A DNA stretch of 58,292 nucleotides from Actinomyces sp. oral taxon 448 str. F0400 (lineage in GTDB: Bacteria > Actinomycetota > Actinomycetes > Actinomycetales > Actinomycetaceae), in contig NZ_GL985606.1 of the NCBI RefSeq assembly GCF_000220835.1, positions 2,543,304 to 2,601,595 of the forward strand, given 5' to 3'. A program made the translations under genes and the position numbers. The notes beneath the pieces were generated by a model. That model saw nothing but the letters and a program-made list of their open reading frames with translations, was not told the DNA's origin and searched no databases. This document shows, piece after piece, positions 9,338-17,783 of the stretch; within the stretch, counting starts at the first letter, position 1, and the number at the start of each line of letters is the position of its first letter.

Positions 9338-10156
9338 ATGGTGACCGAGCCGCCCGCCTCGTCCGAGCGGATGATGACACCGGATGTGGTGGTCACCGGC
9401 GAGGCCGTCGCCCTCGAGGTGCGAGCGGCGTCGGCCGGCATGCGCATCCTGTCGGGCCTGGTCGACTACACCCTGTACACGGGTGGGCTCGTGATGACCC
9501 TCAACACGTGGCTGGCGATCGCCCCCGCGGACATCACCCTGTCCGGACCGATGGCGATGGTCGAGCTCTCGCTGATCCTGCTGCTGTGGACCCTGGTGCT
9601 CCCTTTGACGATCGAGGTCCTCTCTCGCGGGCTGTCGGCGGGCAGGCTCATCACCGGCACCAGGGTGGTGCGCGACGACGGCGGCGCGATACGGCTGCGG
9701 CACAGCCTTGTGCGCACCCTGCTGGCATTGATCGAGATCTGGGCGACGGCCGGCACCCTGGCCAGCCTGACCTGTGCGGCCACGCCCCGCGGCAAACGGC
9801 TGGGCGACCTGCTGGCGGGCACCTACGTGGTGCACGTCCGCTCGGTAACGCGGGGGGCGCCCCCGGTGCTCATGCCTCCGGAATTGGCCGCGTGGGCGTC
9901 GCAAGCGGATATACGCGCGCTACCGGGGTCTCTCGCGCTGGTCGCGCGGACCTTCCTGCAACGGGCCTCGACAATGCAGCCCGCGCCGCGAACGCGTCTG
10001 GCGGTGCAGCTGGCGGCCGCGGTCGAACCCCATGTGGCGCCGCCGGCGCCGGCGGGAACGCACCCGGAGCGCTTCTTAGCGGCGGTCCTCGCCGAGCGCA
10101 GGGACCGCGAGTTCATTCTCGAGCTGCGCAGCAGGCGGGCCGATCAGAAGGAGTAG
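9338..10156 (+). CDS. RDD family membrane protein
   Basis: A protein of 272 residues. The RDD domain occupies about residues 30-165: it begins RILSGLVDYTLYTGGLV, has GRLITGTRVVRDDGG, and ends KRLGDLLAGTYVVHV, which are the typical RDD landmarks. A hydrophilic C-terminal extension of about 100 residues follows. Start is ATG 9338 behind AAGGAG. RDD genes commonly pair with SpoIIM genes in actinobacteria, as here in divergent orientation. The function is unknown, possibly transport or membrane stress (family-level inference). Confidence 0.9.
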   Translation: MVTEPPASSERMMTPDVVVTGEAVALEVRAASAGMRILSGLVDYTLYTGGLVMTLNTWLAIAPADITLSGPMAMVELSLILLLWTLVLPLTIEVLSRGLSAGRLITGTRVVRDDGGAIRLRHSLVRTLLALIEIWATAGTLASLTCAATPRGKRLGDLLAGTYVVHVRSVTRGAPPVLMPPELAAWASQADIRALPGSLALVARTFLQRASTMQPAPRTRLAVQLAAAVEPHVAPPAPAGTHPERFLAAVLAERRDREFILELRSRRADQKE

Positions 10157-10206
10157 AGCCGTATCCAGGGTCGCATCGTCCCGCGCGGTGGAGCGGTGGT
10201 GGAGCG

Positions 10207-10401
10207 TCAGAGGCGGGTCGCCTCGTGGGCCAGGAGGACGGGCACGCCCTCACGCACCGGATAGGCCAGGCCGGCGGAGGGGGACTCCAGCCGCTGGGCG
10301 CCGTCGGGCCCGATGCCGTCGACGAGCTCACCGCCGGTGACAGGGCAGCGCAGGGCCCGGCGCAACCAGAACTCGATGCCGGCGGGGGCGGTCTCGGACA
10401 C
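10207..10401 (-). CDS. Trm112 family small protein
   Basis: A 64-residue protein. The sequence LRRALRCPVTGGELVDG followed by GLAYPVREGVPVLL matches the Trm112/YcaR pattern, with the 'YPI-RDGIPVLL' end. Only one cysteine remains of the usual zinc-binding set, so zinc binding is doubtful. Start is GTG 10401, chosen because AGGAGG lies nine bases upstream and because the longer open frame (to 10509) overlaps the DUF3499 gene. It follows DUF3499 by four bases and is therefore in the same operon. Confidence 0.85.
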   Translation of the reverse strand: MSETAPAGIEFWLRRALRCPVTGGELVDGIGPDGAQRLESPSAGLAYPVREGVPVLLAHEATRL

Positions 10402-10405
10402 GAGC

Positions 10406-10852
10406 TCAGTCCTCCTTCTCGCCGCGCAGGACGCGCAGGTGGCCGCGACGCGCGATCTCGCCGTCGCCCAGGCCGGTGAGATGGTCGGGCAGGGTGTCGG
10501 GGGCGTCATGGGTGAACGGACCGGGCATGATGCCGCCGGGGCGTCCGGTGCGCTCGGCGGGCTGAGGCTTGGGCCGTGGAGCGCGCGAGGCCTCGCGTAC
10601 TGCGTCGGCCAGGGCGGTCAGATCGTCGTCCGACGGCGGGGCGGGTGTGAAGTCGGTGGCCAGGCGGATCACCTGCCAGCCGCGCGGCGCGGTGAAGGAC
10701 TCCACATGCCTGGCGCACAGATCGTAGGCCTCGGGCTGCGCCTCGGTGGCCAGCGGACCCAGCACGATGGTGGAGTCGGCGTAGACGCTCGTCAGGGTGG
10801 CGACGGCAGGGTTCTCGCAGCCGGGCCTGCGGCAGCGTCGGACTCTTTTCAC
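10406..10852 (-). CDS. DUF3499 domain protein
   Basis: A 148-residue actinobacterial protein. The N-terminus RRCRRPGCENPAVATLTSVY and the motif YDLCARHVESFTAPRGW define DUF3499. The Cys/His pattern (Cys-x4-Cys, then Cys-x2-His) looks like a small metal-binding ribbon. The C-terminal 60 residues are polar and Pro-rich. In other actinobacteria the gene lies between a zincin-like gene and phosphomannomutase; here Trm112 follows instead and no phosphomannomutase gene is in the window. The function is unknown. Confidence 0.9.
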   Translation of the reverse strand: MKRVRRCRRPGCENPAVATLTSVYADSTIVLGPLATEAQPEAYDLCARHVESFTAPRGWQVIRLATDFTPAPPSDDDLTALADAVREASRAPRPKPQPAERTGRPGGIMPGPFTHDAPDTLPDHLTGLGDGEIARRGHLRVLRGEKED

Positions 10853-10937
10853 GTGCGCAGGCTATCGCGCTCGGGGCCCGTGGCCGAGGCGCCCGACGGA
10901 TCCGATCGCGTCGGGCGCGTTCGTGAGGGACGCGGTC

Positions 10938-11381
10938 TTACGCCTGCGGGTCGATCTCGTCGGGGCCTCGTCCCAGCACGAGCGCCACCTGCTCGACGAC
11001 GACACGACGCACGAGCCCGGCGAGTTCGGCGTCCTCTCGGGCGCGGGAGGCGACGGGTCGACGGTAGACGACGATGCGCGAGGGAAGCCCGGCGCGCGGC
11101 TGGGCGGCGAATCCCCGGCCGAGGACGACGCCGTGCTCCCACGGGGCCGGATCCGAGGGCGGCACCTCCTCGACGGCGAATTGGATAGAGCCGACCTGGG
11201 GGCAGTGGCGGGCAAGGTCGTCGGCGGCCGCCACGACGAGCTCGTCGAAGCGTTCGGCGCGCGTGCGCCACGCCGGCAGGTGGGGAGGCACGAGCGGGCC
11301 CCGCAGGCCGCGCCCGTGCCGATCCCGCCGGTGGGCGGAGGCGGGCGCGGGGGCCGGGGCGCGGCGGGACGGATCGGGCAC
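10938..11381 (-). CDS. Zincin-like metallopeptidase family protein, catalytic motif lost
   Basis: A 147-residue protein of the small cytosolic 'metallopeptidase family' (Zincin_1). The core from FDELVVAAADDLARHCPQV through SRIVVYRRPVASRA fits the family. At the position where active relatives have HEIGHHFG, this protein reads EQVALVLG within VRRVVVEQVALVLGRGPDEI. Both histidines and the glutamate of HExxH are therefore gone, so it cannot be a standard zinc peptidase. The N-terminal 40 residues are Arg/Pro/Ala-rich and may be disordered. Placement next to DUF3499 is the conserved actinobacterial arrangement, so a structural or regulatory role is more likely than decay. Confidence 0.85.
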   Translation of the reverse strand: MPDPSRRAPAPAPASAHRRDRHGRGLRGPLVPPHLPAWRTRAERFDELVVAAADDLARHCPQVGSIQFAVEEVPPSDPAPWEHGVVLGRGFAAQPRAGLPSRIVVYRRPVASRAREDAELAGLVRRVVVEQVALVLGRGPDEIDPQA

Positions 11382-11430
11382 GAGCGCACTCTAAACGACC
11401 GGTTCCTGCGGATCGTGTCGGCCGCGTGCC

Positions 11431-11449
11431 GGGCGAGTCCGTCTCGCCC
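11431..11449. other. 7-bp perfect stem-loop between the zincin-like and DUF5719 genes
   Basis: The arms GGGCGAG and CTCGCCC are separated by five bases in the 138-base gap downstream of DUF5719. No T-tract follows on either strand, so it is at best a weak terminator or pause site. Confidence 0.35.
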
Positions 11450-11519
11450 TGAGGGGCGGGGTGCGCGACTCGTCGGGCTCGGCCGAACGGGGTCCAGCGC
11501 CGGACGTTCCCCTGGCGCG

Positions 11520-13055
11520 TCAGCGCAGGAGCAGGCGGGTCTCGGACAGAGCCGTGGAGTCGGCCACCGCGGGGACGACCGCGATGAGGGTCCCGGCGGC
11601 GCTCCCCGTCACCCGTGTCGTCACCACGGCCGCCGCCGCGACCTCCTGGGACCCCGACCCCGCGATCGTCAGCGCCGCGATCTCGTCGGGAACCTCCGGC
11701 GTCACGGTAGTGCCGGCCGGCACCTCCACATCCCGACTCCACGTCCCGTCCGCCGAAGTCAGACTCACTGCGGCGGGCGAGCGTCCCGAGTTGGTCAGCA
11801 CCAGGTCCGAGGACATCTCTCCGCCGCGGGGCAGGGCGATGGAGCCGGCCTCGCCGGCGTCGGATGCGGTCGCCTGCGACCAGGCGACGTCGTGCAGCAG
11901 CGCACCCGAGCGCTCGGGGTACTCCCCCGCGCTGCGCACGAGTCGAACGCCCGCGGTCACCGGCGCGTCGGAGCCCACGTGCACGCCGTAGGCCCCCGCG
12001 GGCACGCCGCCGAGCGAGACATCGAAGACGGCTCCCGGGTCCACGACCAGGGAGCCCGCCCCCGGCAGGGGCTGGGTCCCGTCCGGCCCGACCATCGACA
12101 CCGCCACGGTGGCGGGCTCGTCGCCCGGGTTGACCACGCGTACCACCGGCGCGTCCGAGGAGACCGGGGCGCCCTCGGCGGCGTCGGAGGCCTTCTCCCC
12201 CTGCTCGGCCGCGTCGGTCAGGACGACTCCGGGCACGGTCAGGTCCGTCGAGGGGGCCGCGCCCGCCGTCGTGACCTCGGTACCCGCCGCCGTCTCGCCA
12301 TCGAGGGCCTCGGTGACCAGCGCGGGCACGAGGGTGCCACCGGTGGCCTCAACGCTCAAAGCCAGACGCGAGTCGGTGCCGGCCGCCTCCAGCAGGAAGC
12401 CCATGGTCTTGCCCGGGGGCACAACCACCCGGCCGCCCGAGGGCGCGAGGAGCTCGCCGACGGACCCGTAGAGGCGGATGGCGGCCGTCACCGACGTGGT
12501 GCCGGGATTGGTCAAGCGCAGCTCGGCCGAAGAGCCGAGCTGGGTCGATCCGCCCACGATCCAGGAGATGGCGGTCGGGGGTGTGCAGGGCGCTGCGGTG
12601 AGTCCGCGCAGATCGCCGTCGGCGCTCAGCGTGGTGGTCACGCCGACGGCGCCGGTGGGCGCGCGGTCGGCCCGGGCGACGCTCAGCAGCCCGTCGGAGG
12701 CCTCGGCGAGCGTGGTGACGGGCTCAGTCAAAGTCTTGCCCCCGTAGGTCAGGGTGGAATCCCCGTCGAGACTGCTCAGCGTCGTGGTCGCAGTCGTCCT
12801 GCCGACGTCGACGGCGCCCAGCGTGTTTCCCGGAGCGCCGTGGCAAGCGTAGACGACGTCGTCGGCAGGCATGGGGACGTCCATCGCGGCGACGTCGGCG
12901 CTCTGGTTGGCGGGGGCGCGGACGCCCAGCCAGGTCAGCCCGACCGCCCCCGCCGCGAGAAGAGCCGAGGCTGTCAGAGACGCGGTGCGTCCGACGACGC
13001 CGGGCCAGCCCGGGTGCCGGGAAACGGTGTTCGTCCCCTCGCCCTCATCGGTCAT
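11520..13055 (-). CDS. DUF5719 family envelope protein
   Basis: A protein of 511 residues with a single N-terminal membrane anchor (TASLTASALLAAGAVGLTWLG) and a large Ser/Thr/Gly/Ala-rich extracytoplasmic region made of repeated beta-like segments such as ELRLTNPGTTSVTAAIRLYG, VVRVVNPGDEPATVAVSMVG and DLVLTNSGRSPAAVSLTSAD. This pattern defines actinobacterial DUF5719. The start ATG 13055 overlaps the stop of the upstream glycosyltransferase (ATGA) and has GGAGGG upstream; the open frame to 13274 was rejected for that reason. Probably co-translated with the transferase and acting outside the membrane with it (inference). Confidence 0.88.
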   Translation of the reverse strand: MTDEGEGTNTVSRHPGWPGVVGRTASLTASALLAAGAVGLTWLGVRAPANQSADVAAMDVPMPADDVVYACHGAPGNTLGAVDVGRTTATTTLSSLDGDSTLTYGGKTLTEPVTTLAEASDGLLSVARADRAPTGAVGVTTTLSADGDLRGLTAAPCTPPTAISWIVGGSTQLGSSAELRLTNPGTTSVTAAIRLYGSVGELLAPSGGRVVVPPGKTMGFLLEAAGTDSRLALSVEATGGTLVPALVTEALDGETAAGTEVTTAGAAPSTDLTVPGVVLTDAAEQGEKASDAAEGAPVSSDAPVVRVVNPGDEPATVAVSMVGPDGTQPLPGAGSLVVDPGAVFDVSLGGVPAGAYGVHVGSDAPVTAGVRLVRSAGEYPERSGALLHDVAWSQATASDAGEAGSIALPRGGEMSSDLVLTNSGRSPAAVSLTSADGTWSRDVEVPAGTTVTPEVPDEIAALTIAGSGSQEVAAAAVVTTRVTGSAAGTLIAVVPAVADSTALSETRLLLR

Positions 13056-16000
13056 ACGGATGCCCTCCTGCGTCTCAGGGGTAGCGCGGCCAGTGCCGTG
13101 ACACCCCAGGCCACCCATATCAGACGGGTGACGACGGTGTCCGCGACGGATCCGTGAGCCACGACCAGTTCGCCTCCGCCCGGCGGCACGGTGAAGGCCT
13201 GCCGCCATGCACCGGCAGTGTTCTGAAGGAGGCCGACCGCTTCCAGGGGCTCGCCGTCGAGGGTCGCGTACCAACCCGCATCCGCCCGCTCAGCCAGGAC
13301 GAGAGTGCGCTCCGACCCATCGTCGGGAAGGTCGGCGACGACTTCGGTGGCGGCGCCCGGAGGAGTGGGCAGGGGCGTGGCGGTGCCGTCGCCGGCCACG
13401 AGACTGGCGCGGGCGGACTCGGAGGCTCGGCTCGGGGCGACGCGCCAGGAGGCGCCTGCGGAGGTCTGCGCGAGCTCATCGAGACCGGGCGTGGAGTCCA
13501 GGCCCGCGCGCGCCAGCGCGGTGGTTTCGTCGTCGGGGACGTCGGCCAGCACAACGACGGCCACGCCGTGAGCGGCGAGGCCGTCGGCGGCGCTCGCGTC
13601 CTGCCCCGCAGCGGCGCGGGTGACGATGTCGGCCAGTTCGGCGTCGGCCGGGTCGGTCGGCTCCAGACTCAGCGTCGCACCAGCCGCGGGCCGGGTGGTC
13701 GCCGCCGGCAGGTCGGCGCTGCCGGCGGCGGCCGTCAGGCGGCTGCGCAGCTGGGCGGCCAGGACGTCGGGGACGACGTCGGTCAGCTGGGTGCCGGCGC
13801 CGCGCCAGGTGCGCACGACGAGCCCCTCGGGGGTCGAGGTGAGGACGACGACGCGCCCGGCGGACGCCGAGCGCTGGGTCTCCTCGGCGATCACGGGAAT
13901 CCGCTGGCCGCCGGCCCGCAGGGCCATAACGATGGCGTCGGAGCCGACCGCGGTGGAGGTCCGGGCGGCCAGTGCCCAGGCGGTGCCGACGGCGAGCGGG
14001 ATGACCAGGACGAGAACCGTTACCGCGACCAGCACGAGGCGACGAGCCCCGAGGCCGCGACGCGTACGACCGGCGCCAGCGGCGTCGATGCCGGCCAGGG
14101 CCGCCGTGAGCAGTCCCGCCGTCGCGAGGGAGATGCCGGTGCCCGCCCACCCGGCGACCGTCACGGAGCCGGTCCCGTCGGGCAGAACGCCCATCGCGGT
14201 GGTCGCACGCACGGCCAGGAGGGCGAGGCCCAGGCCGCCGAGGGCGGCGAGCACGCCCGCTCGGGCGCGGTGGCCACGCCGCCCTGTCGTCACCAGGCCG
14301 CACAGCGCGAGCGCGGGCAGAATCGCCAGGAGCGCCCTGACCGCCAGCGCGAGCGTCGGGCTGGCCGTCAGTGCATCGATGTCCACGGGCACGCCCAGGA
14401 GCGTATCGACGGCGGAGGGAGGGGGGACGGACACGGGGACGCCGGTGTCCGTGAGCAGGTAGCGCAGGCCGGCAGTGACGCTGTCGGCCGAGGCGGTGCT
14501 CGCGGCCCTCCACCACGCGGGCGCCGCGGTGGCGACGACGGGCAGTACGGTGAGTACGAGCCGCACCGCGGAGCGGCGCACCACGACCATGAGGACCAGC
14601 AGGCAGGGGACCACCACGGCGGCGGTGACCGGGGCGGCCGCGACGAGAAGGGCCAGGAGGAGTCCGGCGACGGCGGCGGCCGTCGCCGAACCGGGCCCGT
14701 ACTCCTCAATGGCCGCACCGCGGGCGATCGCCGGTGAGGCGGCGTCGTCGTCGGGGACGCCGGTCGTCGGCGAGGTCGGCCCCTCGTCGTCGCGGCTCGC
14801 GACGGGCCCGGAGACCCCCGACCATCCGCCCTCCGCGAGCCTCTCGAGCTCCTCGAACATGGTCGGCGGGGCAGCCTCCCCGCCATCCCCGGCCTCGTCG
14901 GACCCGTCCCGCTCCTCGAAGCGCCGCGCCACGGTCCCGGTCGTCGGCTCGGGCGCGCCGAACTCGGCATCATTCTCCTCGACGATCCGGGCGAGGGCGG
15001 CAGCGCGTCCACGCGGGGCCGCCGCATCGCCTGATGCGGCGGCCCCGCCCCCGACGGCGCCGGGGATGTCGACAGCAGGCGCCCCGTCATCGTCGTCGGT
15101 CCGCGCACTCGGACTCATTTCGTCCTGCGGGTCATCGGCGAGTTCGGCGAGGTCTTCGATGCGTTCGGAGGCGAAGCGGTCGAGGTCCGCCTTCTCCTGG
15201 GCGGTGGCGTGGTGGGCCCCGACCAGACCCGACAGGACCACGTCGCGCCGGTCGGCCCCGACCGCCCGCGCCAGAGCGGTCAGCGCCCACGGCAGGGCGA
15301 GATGGACCAGCACGGCCGTCAGACGCCCCTGCCCCACGGCCAGCAGGAGCGCGGGGGCCAGCGCCCAGGCCAGCGCCGCCCAGGCGCGCAGGCTCGTGCG
15401 CCGGGTAACGGTCCCGGCGGCGAACCAGGCGCCCAGGGCGGCCAGAGGCACGGCCGCCAGAAACAGCAGGTGGACCAGACCGTTACCGTCGAGTCCGAGG
15501 CGGCCGGCGACGGCCACGGGTGCTGCGAGCATCGCCAGCAGAGGGTCGGCGGCCGCCGTGTAACCGTCGCCCGAAGCGGCCCAGGTCGCCCAGGCCGCGT
15601 TCCACAGAGCGCGCGCCGTCAAATCGAGACCGGCGCTGGCGCCGCCGGTGACGGTGCGGGTCATGAGCACTCGGCTCAGGCCGACTCCCGCCGCCAGAAC
15701 GGCCACGGCGAGCGTGCCGGCCAGTACGAGTCGGCGGCGACGGGCCAGCGCCGCCAGCTCGCGCACCTCGAGTTCGCTGGGAGCGGTGGCGCGGGTGGAG
15801 CGTTCGCGCTCCTGGCGTGCGCGGTCTCGACGCACCGAGCGGATCTCGACGGGGTCGACATACAACCGGGTCAGAACCGAACGGCGCACAGTGGCGTGGG
15901 CCGCCAGGCGTCTGCGGCCCCGTCTGACGGCACCGGCGCGACGAGAGACCGTCAGGGCGGCTCTGAGCTCATCACGGGCCAGGGCGGGGGACTTGGTCAG

Positions 16001-17110
16001 CAGACGCCATCCGGCCCGGACGACTCCCAGGACGAGGAACCAGATCAGCAGCAGGCCGATGGGGCGAGTGGAGAATGTCGCCCAGGCGGTGAGCTGGGCG
16101 GTGCGGCGCGCCCGGAAGGAGCGCTCGGGATCCGGGTCGGGAGCGCGAACTCGCGGAGCCGAGAGGCGTGTGCGCACGCCGGAGCGCCCGCGTCCGTCGT
16201 TCTGGGAGGGGCGCAGACCCAGGTAGCTGGCACGCCGATGCCGGATCACGGCCCGGGGGACGACAACGACGCGATGCCCGGCCAGGCGGACCGCCCGCGA
16301 CAGCTCGAGGCCGTCATCGAAGACGGGGAAGGCTGGCGAGGTACCGCCCAGCTCCTCCCAGACGGCACGGTCGATGAGGGCTCCGGCGGTCCCGACCGCC
16401 AGGACGTCGGAGCGGTCGTCATGCTGACCCTGATCGATCTCGCCGGGCACGACATCGTTGGCCCGGCGCGCCGAGACAGTGGTGCGAAGCCCGACTTCGA
16501 GCAGGCGCTCGGGGCGGTTCCAGTCGACCTGCTTGGGGCCGACCAGCGCAGCGGAACGGGCCTCGGCGACCGCCGTCAGCAGAGCCTCCAGACAGGTCGG
16601 TGCGGGCGCGGCGTCGTCGTGAAGCAGCCAGAGCCAATCGCAGCGGTGCCCGCCGTCGACCGCACCCCGAGAGCCGGTCTCCCCGGCGGCCGGCGCCTCG
16701 ATGTCCTCGGGTGCGCGCGAGTCCTCCGGGCCGCCGACGTCCTGCGATGAGCGATCGGCCGCAGGCGAGTTCCGGCGCACGCCCGTCTCCACGAGGTCGG
16801 CGTACCGGTCCAGCCCCCGGACGACCGCGTCCCCGAACCCCTCAGCCTCCGGAACGCGCACGATGCGCGCCCGCGAGCGCGCATCGAGTCCCGAACCGGA
16901 GACGGCTTCTTCGACGGGGGTTCCGTCGCCCAGGCCGTTGCCACGCGAAGCGACGTCGATGAGGAGGACGACCCCAGGCGCCCGCGTCTGCCGGGCGACC
17001 GCCCGCAGAGTGCGACGCAGATAAGGCGTGACCCCGGCGGTGACGACGACCGCGAGCGCATCCGCTCCGGGAGGGCTCGAGGGAAGCAGGTCGGCGTCGG
17101 CCGGGCTCAT
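13052..17110 (-). CDS. Large membrane family 2 glycosyltransferase (1352 aa)
   Basis: A very large multi-domain protein. Residues 1 to about 340 are a GT-A family 2 domain: ALAVVVTAGVTPYLRRTLRAV at the start, WLLHDDAAPAPTCLEALL as the acidic motif, and VFDDGLELSRAVRLAGHRVV as the ED-like motif. Then come many membrane helices (about 345-1060) and a large extracytoplasmic C-terminal region ending in a membrane helix (VTRLIWVAWGVTALAALPL). Between helices, about residues 640-800, lies an acidic, low-complexity loop with the repeated style DDDGAPAVDIPGA and EERDGSDEAGDGGEA. The gene is coupled to whiB2 upstream and DUF5719 downstream by ATGA overlaps. Proteins of this plan at this locus are conserved in actinobacteria and probably act on lipid-linked sugars; the exact product is unknown. 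Confidence 0.88.
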   Translation of the reverse strand: MSPADADLLPSSPPGADALAVVVTAGVTPYLRRTLRAVARQTRAPGVVLLIDVASRGNGLGDGTPVEEAVSGSGLDARSRARIVRVPEAEGFGDAVVRGLDRYADLVETGVRRNSPAADRSSQDVGGPEDSRAPEDIEAPAAGETGSRGAVDGGHRCDWLWLLHDDAAPAPTCLEALLTAVAEARSAALVGPKQVDWNRPERLLEVGLRTTVSARRANDVVPGEIDQGQHDDRSDVLAVGTAGALIDRAVWEELGGTSPAFPVFDDGLELSRAVRLAGHRVVVVPRAVIRHRRASYLGLRPSQNDGRGRSGVRTRLSAPRVRAPDPDPERSFRARRTAQLTAWATFSTRPIGLLLIWFLVLGVVRAGWRLLTKSPALARDELRAALTVSRRAGAVRRGRRRLAAHATVRRSVLTRLYVDPVEIRSVRRDRARQERERSTRATAPSELEVRELAALARRRRLVLAGTLAVAVLAAGVGLSRVLMTRTVTGGASAGLDLTARALWNAAWATWAASGDGYTAAADPLLAMLAAPVAVAGRLGLDGNGLVHLLFLAAVPLAALGAWFAAGTVTRRTSLRAWAALAWALAPALLLAVGQGRLTAVLVHLALPWALTALARAVGADRRDVVLSGLVGAHHATAQEKADLDRFASERIEDLAELADDPQDEMSPSARTDDDDGAPAVDIPGAVGGGAAASGDAAAPRGRAAALARIVEENDAEFGAPEPTTGTVARRFEERDGSDEAGDGGEAAPPTMFEELERLAEGGWSGVSGPVASRDDEGPTSPTTGVPDDDAASPAIARGAAIEEYGPGSATAAAVAGLLLALLVAAAPVTAAVVVPCLLVLMVVVRRSAVRLVLTVLPVVATAAPAWWRAASTASADSVTAGLRYLLTDTGVPVSVPPPSAVDTLLGVPVDIDALTASPTLALAVRALLAILPALALCGLVTTGRRGHRARAGVLAALGGLGLALLAVRATTAMGVLPDGTGSVTVAGWAGTGISLATAGLLTAALAGIDAAGAGRTRRGLGARRLVLVAVTVLVLVIPLAVGTAWALAARTSTAVGSDAIVMALRAGGQRIPVIAEETQRSASAGRVVVLTSTPEGLVVRTWRGAGTQLTDVVPDVLAAQLRSRLTAAAGSADLPAATTRPAAGATLSLEPTDPADAELADIVTRAAAGQDASAADGLAAHGVAVVVLADVPDDETTALARAGLDSTPGLDELAQTSAGASWRVAPSRASESARASLVAGDGTATPLPTPPGAATEVVADLPDDGSERTLVLAERADAGWYATLDGEPLEAVGLLQNTAGAWRQAFTVPPGGGELVVAHGSVADTVVTRLIWVAWGVTALAALPLRRRRASV

Positions 17111-17424
17111 ACAGCGCGACGCTTGAGCTTGCGACGCTCCCGCTCGGACAGGCCGCCCCAGATGCCGAACCGCTCATCGTGGGCGAGCGCGTACTCAAGG
17201 CACTCCTCCCGAACTTCGCAGGAGGCGCACACGCGCTTGGCTTCGCGCGTGGAGCCGCCCTTCTCGGGGAAGAACGCCTCGGGGTCGGTCTGCGCGCACA
17301 GGGCGCGCTCCTGCCAGGCGAGTGGACCCTTGTCTCCTTCATCACCACCGAAGAGAAACAGTAGAGTCTGGTCGTCGGCTTCGTCCGTCTGCGCAAGCGG
17401 ACCCTCTCCGAGGATGTTCCACAC
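17107..17424 (-). CDS. whiB2: WhiB-family iron-sulfur regulator, WhiB2/WhmD type
   Basis: A 105-residue protein with the four cluster cysteines in WQERALCAQTDPEAFF and then CASCEVREEC (Cys-x2-Cys-x5-Cys), the GIWGG turn and the basic tail ERERRKLKRR. The position directly before the large glycosyltransferase and DUF5719 genes identifies the WhiB2/WhmD branch, which is tied to cell division and septation in mycobacteria and streptomycetes. Start is GTG 17424, with GAAGGG about eight bases upstream. The stop overlaps the transferase start as ATGA. A sigma70-like promoter lies at 17466-17494. Confidence 0.95.
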   Translation of the reverse strand: MWNILGEGPLAQTDEADDQTLLFLFGGDEGDKGPLAWQERALCAQTDPEAFFPEKGGSTREAKRVCASCEVREECLEYALAHDERFGIWGGLSERERRKLKRRAV

Positions 17425-17465
17425 GATGGTTTCCCTTCAGGTCAGGGGCAGGTAACTACGCATGA

Positions 17466-17494
17466 ATTACACGGGTGTGAGCGAAGAGAGTCAA
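17466..17494 (-). promoter_or_regulatory. Candidate sigma70-type promoter of whiB2
   Basis: On the minus strand there is a -35 box TTGACT (17494-17489), a spacer of exactly 17 bases and a -10 box TGTAAT (17471-17466). Both boxes match the consensus at five of six positions, which is unusual by chance in this GC-rich DNA. Transcription would start near 17460, about 35 bases before the whiB2 GTG. Confidence 0.6.
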
Positions 17495-17783
17495 GCCGGG
17501 GAGGGATATGTCACCCAATCGTGATCTTCGGCGTGATTCCAAGGAAAAACCCATGTAACGGAACGATAACGACGCCTCTCGAGACAGGATTTTGAGGGTT
17601 CCTCTACACGCCCCGAGGAGAACCTCTCGCACAGGGCTCGGCGTGGATCGCACGGGGGTCACCGCACTCGTTCCGCAGGCCTCCTGCGCCCCCTCGGGCG
17701 AGGCCGCCTCGCCCCGCTCGCACCGGAGCGAGGCGGCCCGCACGGACGCTTGAACAACGACCCGTTTCTGCTTGAATCACCCC
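17495..17783. other. Intergenic region between whiB2 and TIGR03089 genes
   Basis: Together with the whiB2 leader this is a 359-base stretch with no convincing gene; the short open frame at 17456-17743 (minus) has no family features. It holds the whiB2 promoter at its left side and a strong pair of mutually exclusive hairpins near the right end (17696-17738), about 45 bases before the TIGR03089 start. Around 17540-17590 the DNA is relatively AT-rich (for example GTAACGGAACGATAACG) and may hold further promoter elements. Confidence 0.5.
17696..17738 (+). promoter_or_regulatory. Two mutually exclusive hairpins upstream of the TIGR03089 gene
   Basis: Stem A pairs GGGCGAG (17696-17702) with CTCGCCC (17708-17714) around a five-base loop. 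Stem B pairs GGCCGCCTCGC (17702-17712) with GCGAGGCGGCC (17728-17738), a perfect 11-base stem with a 15-base loop. The right arm of A lies largely inside the left arm of B, so only one can form. This could be a terminator/antiterminator pair; no T-tract follows, so the function is unproven. Confidence 0.4.

Noticed and set aside
13154-14737. 527-codon frame antisense to the giant glycosyltransferase
   Set aside because: It has shadow composition (Gly, Arg, Gln, Asp) and no start context, and the minus-strand gene has a clear domain plan.
17456-17743. 95-codon minus-strand frame in the whiB2 leader
   Set aside because: It covers the whiB2 promoter and the hairpins, has no ribosome binding site and no recognisable feature.
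17772-17783. TTG start four codons before the TIGR03089 ATG
   Set aside because: The ATG at 17784 is the more usual start and nothing supports the TTG.
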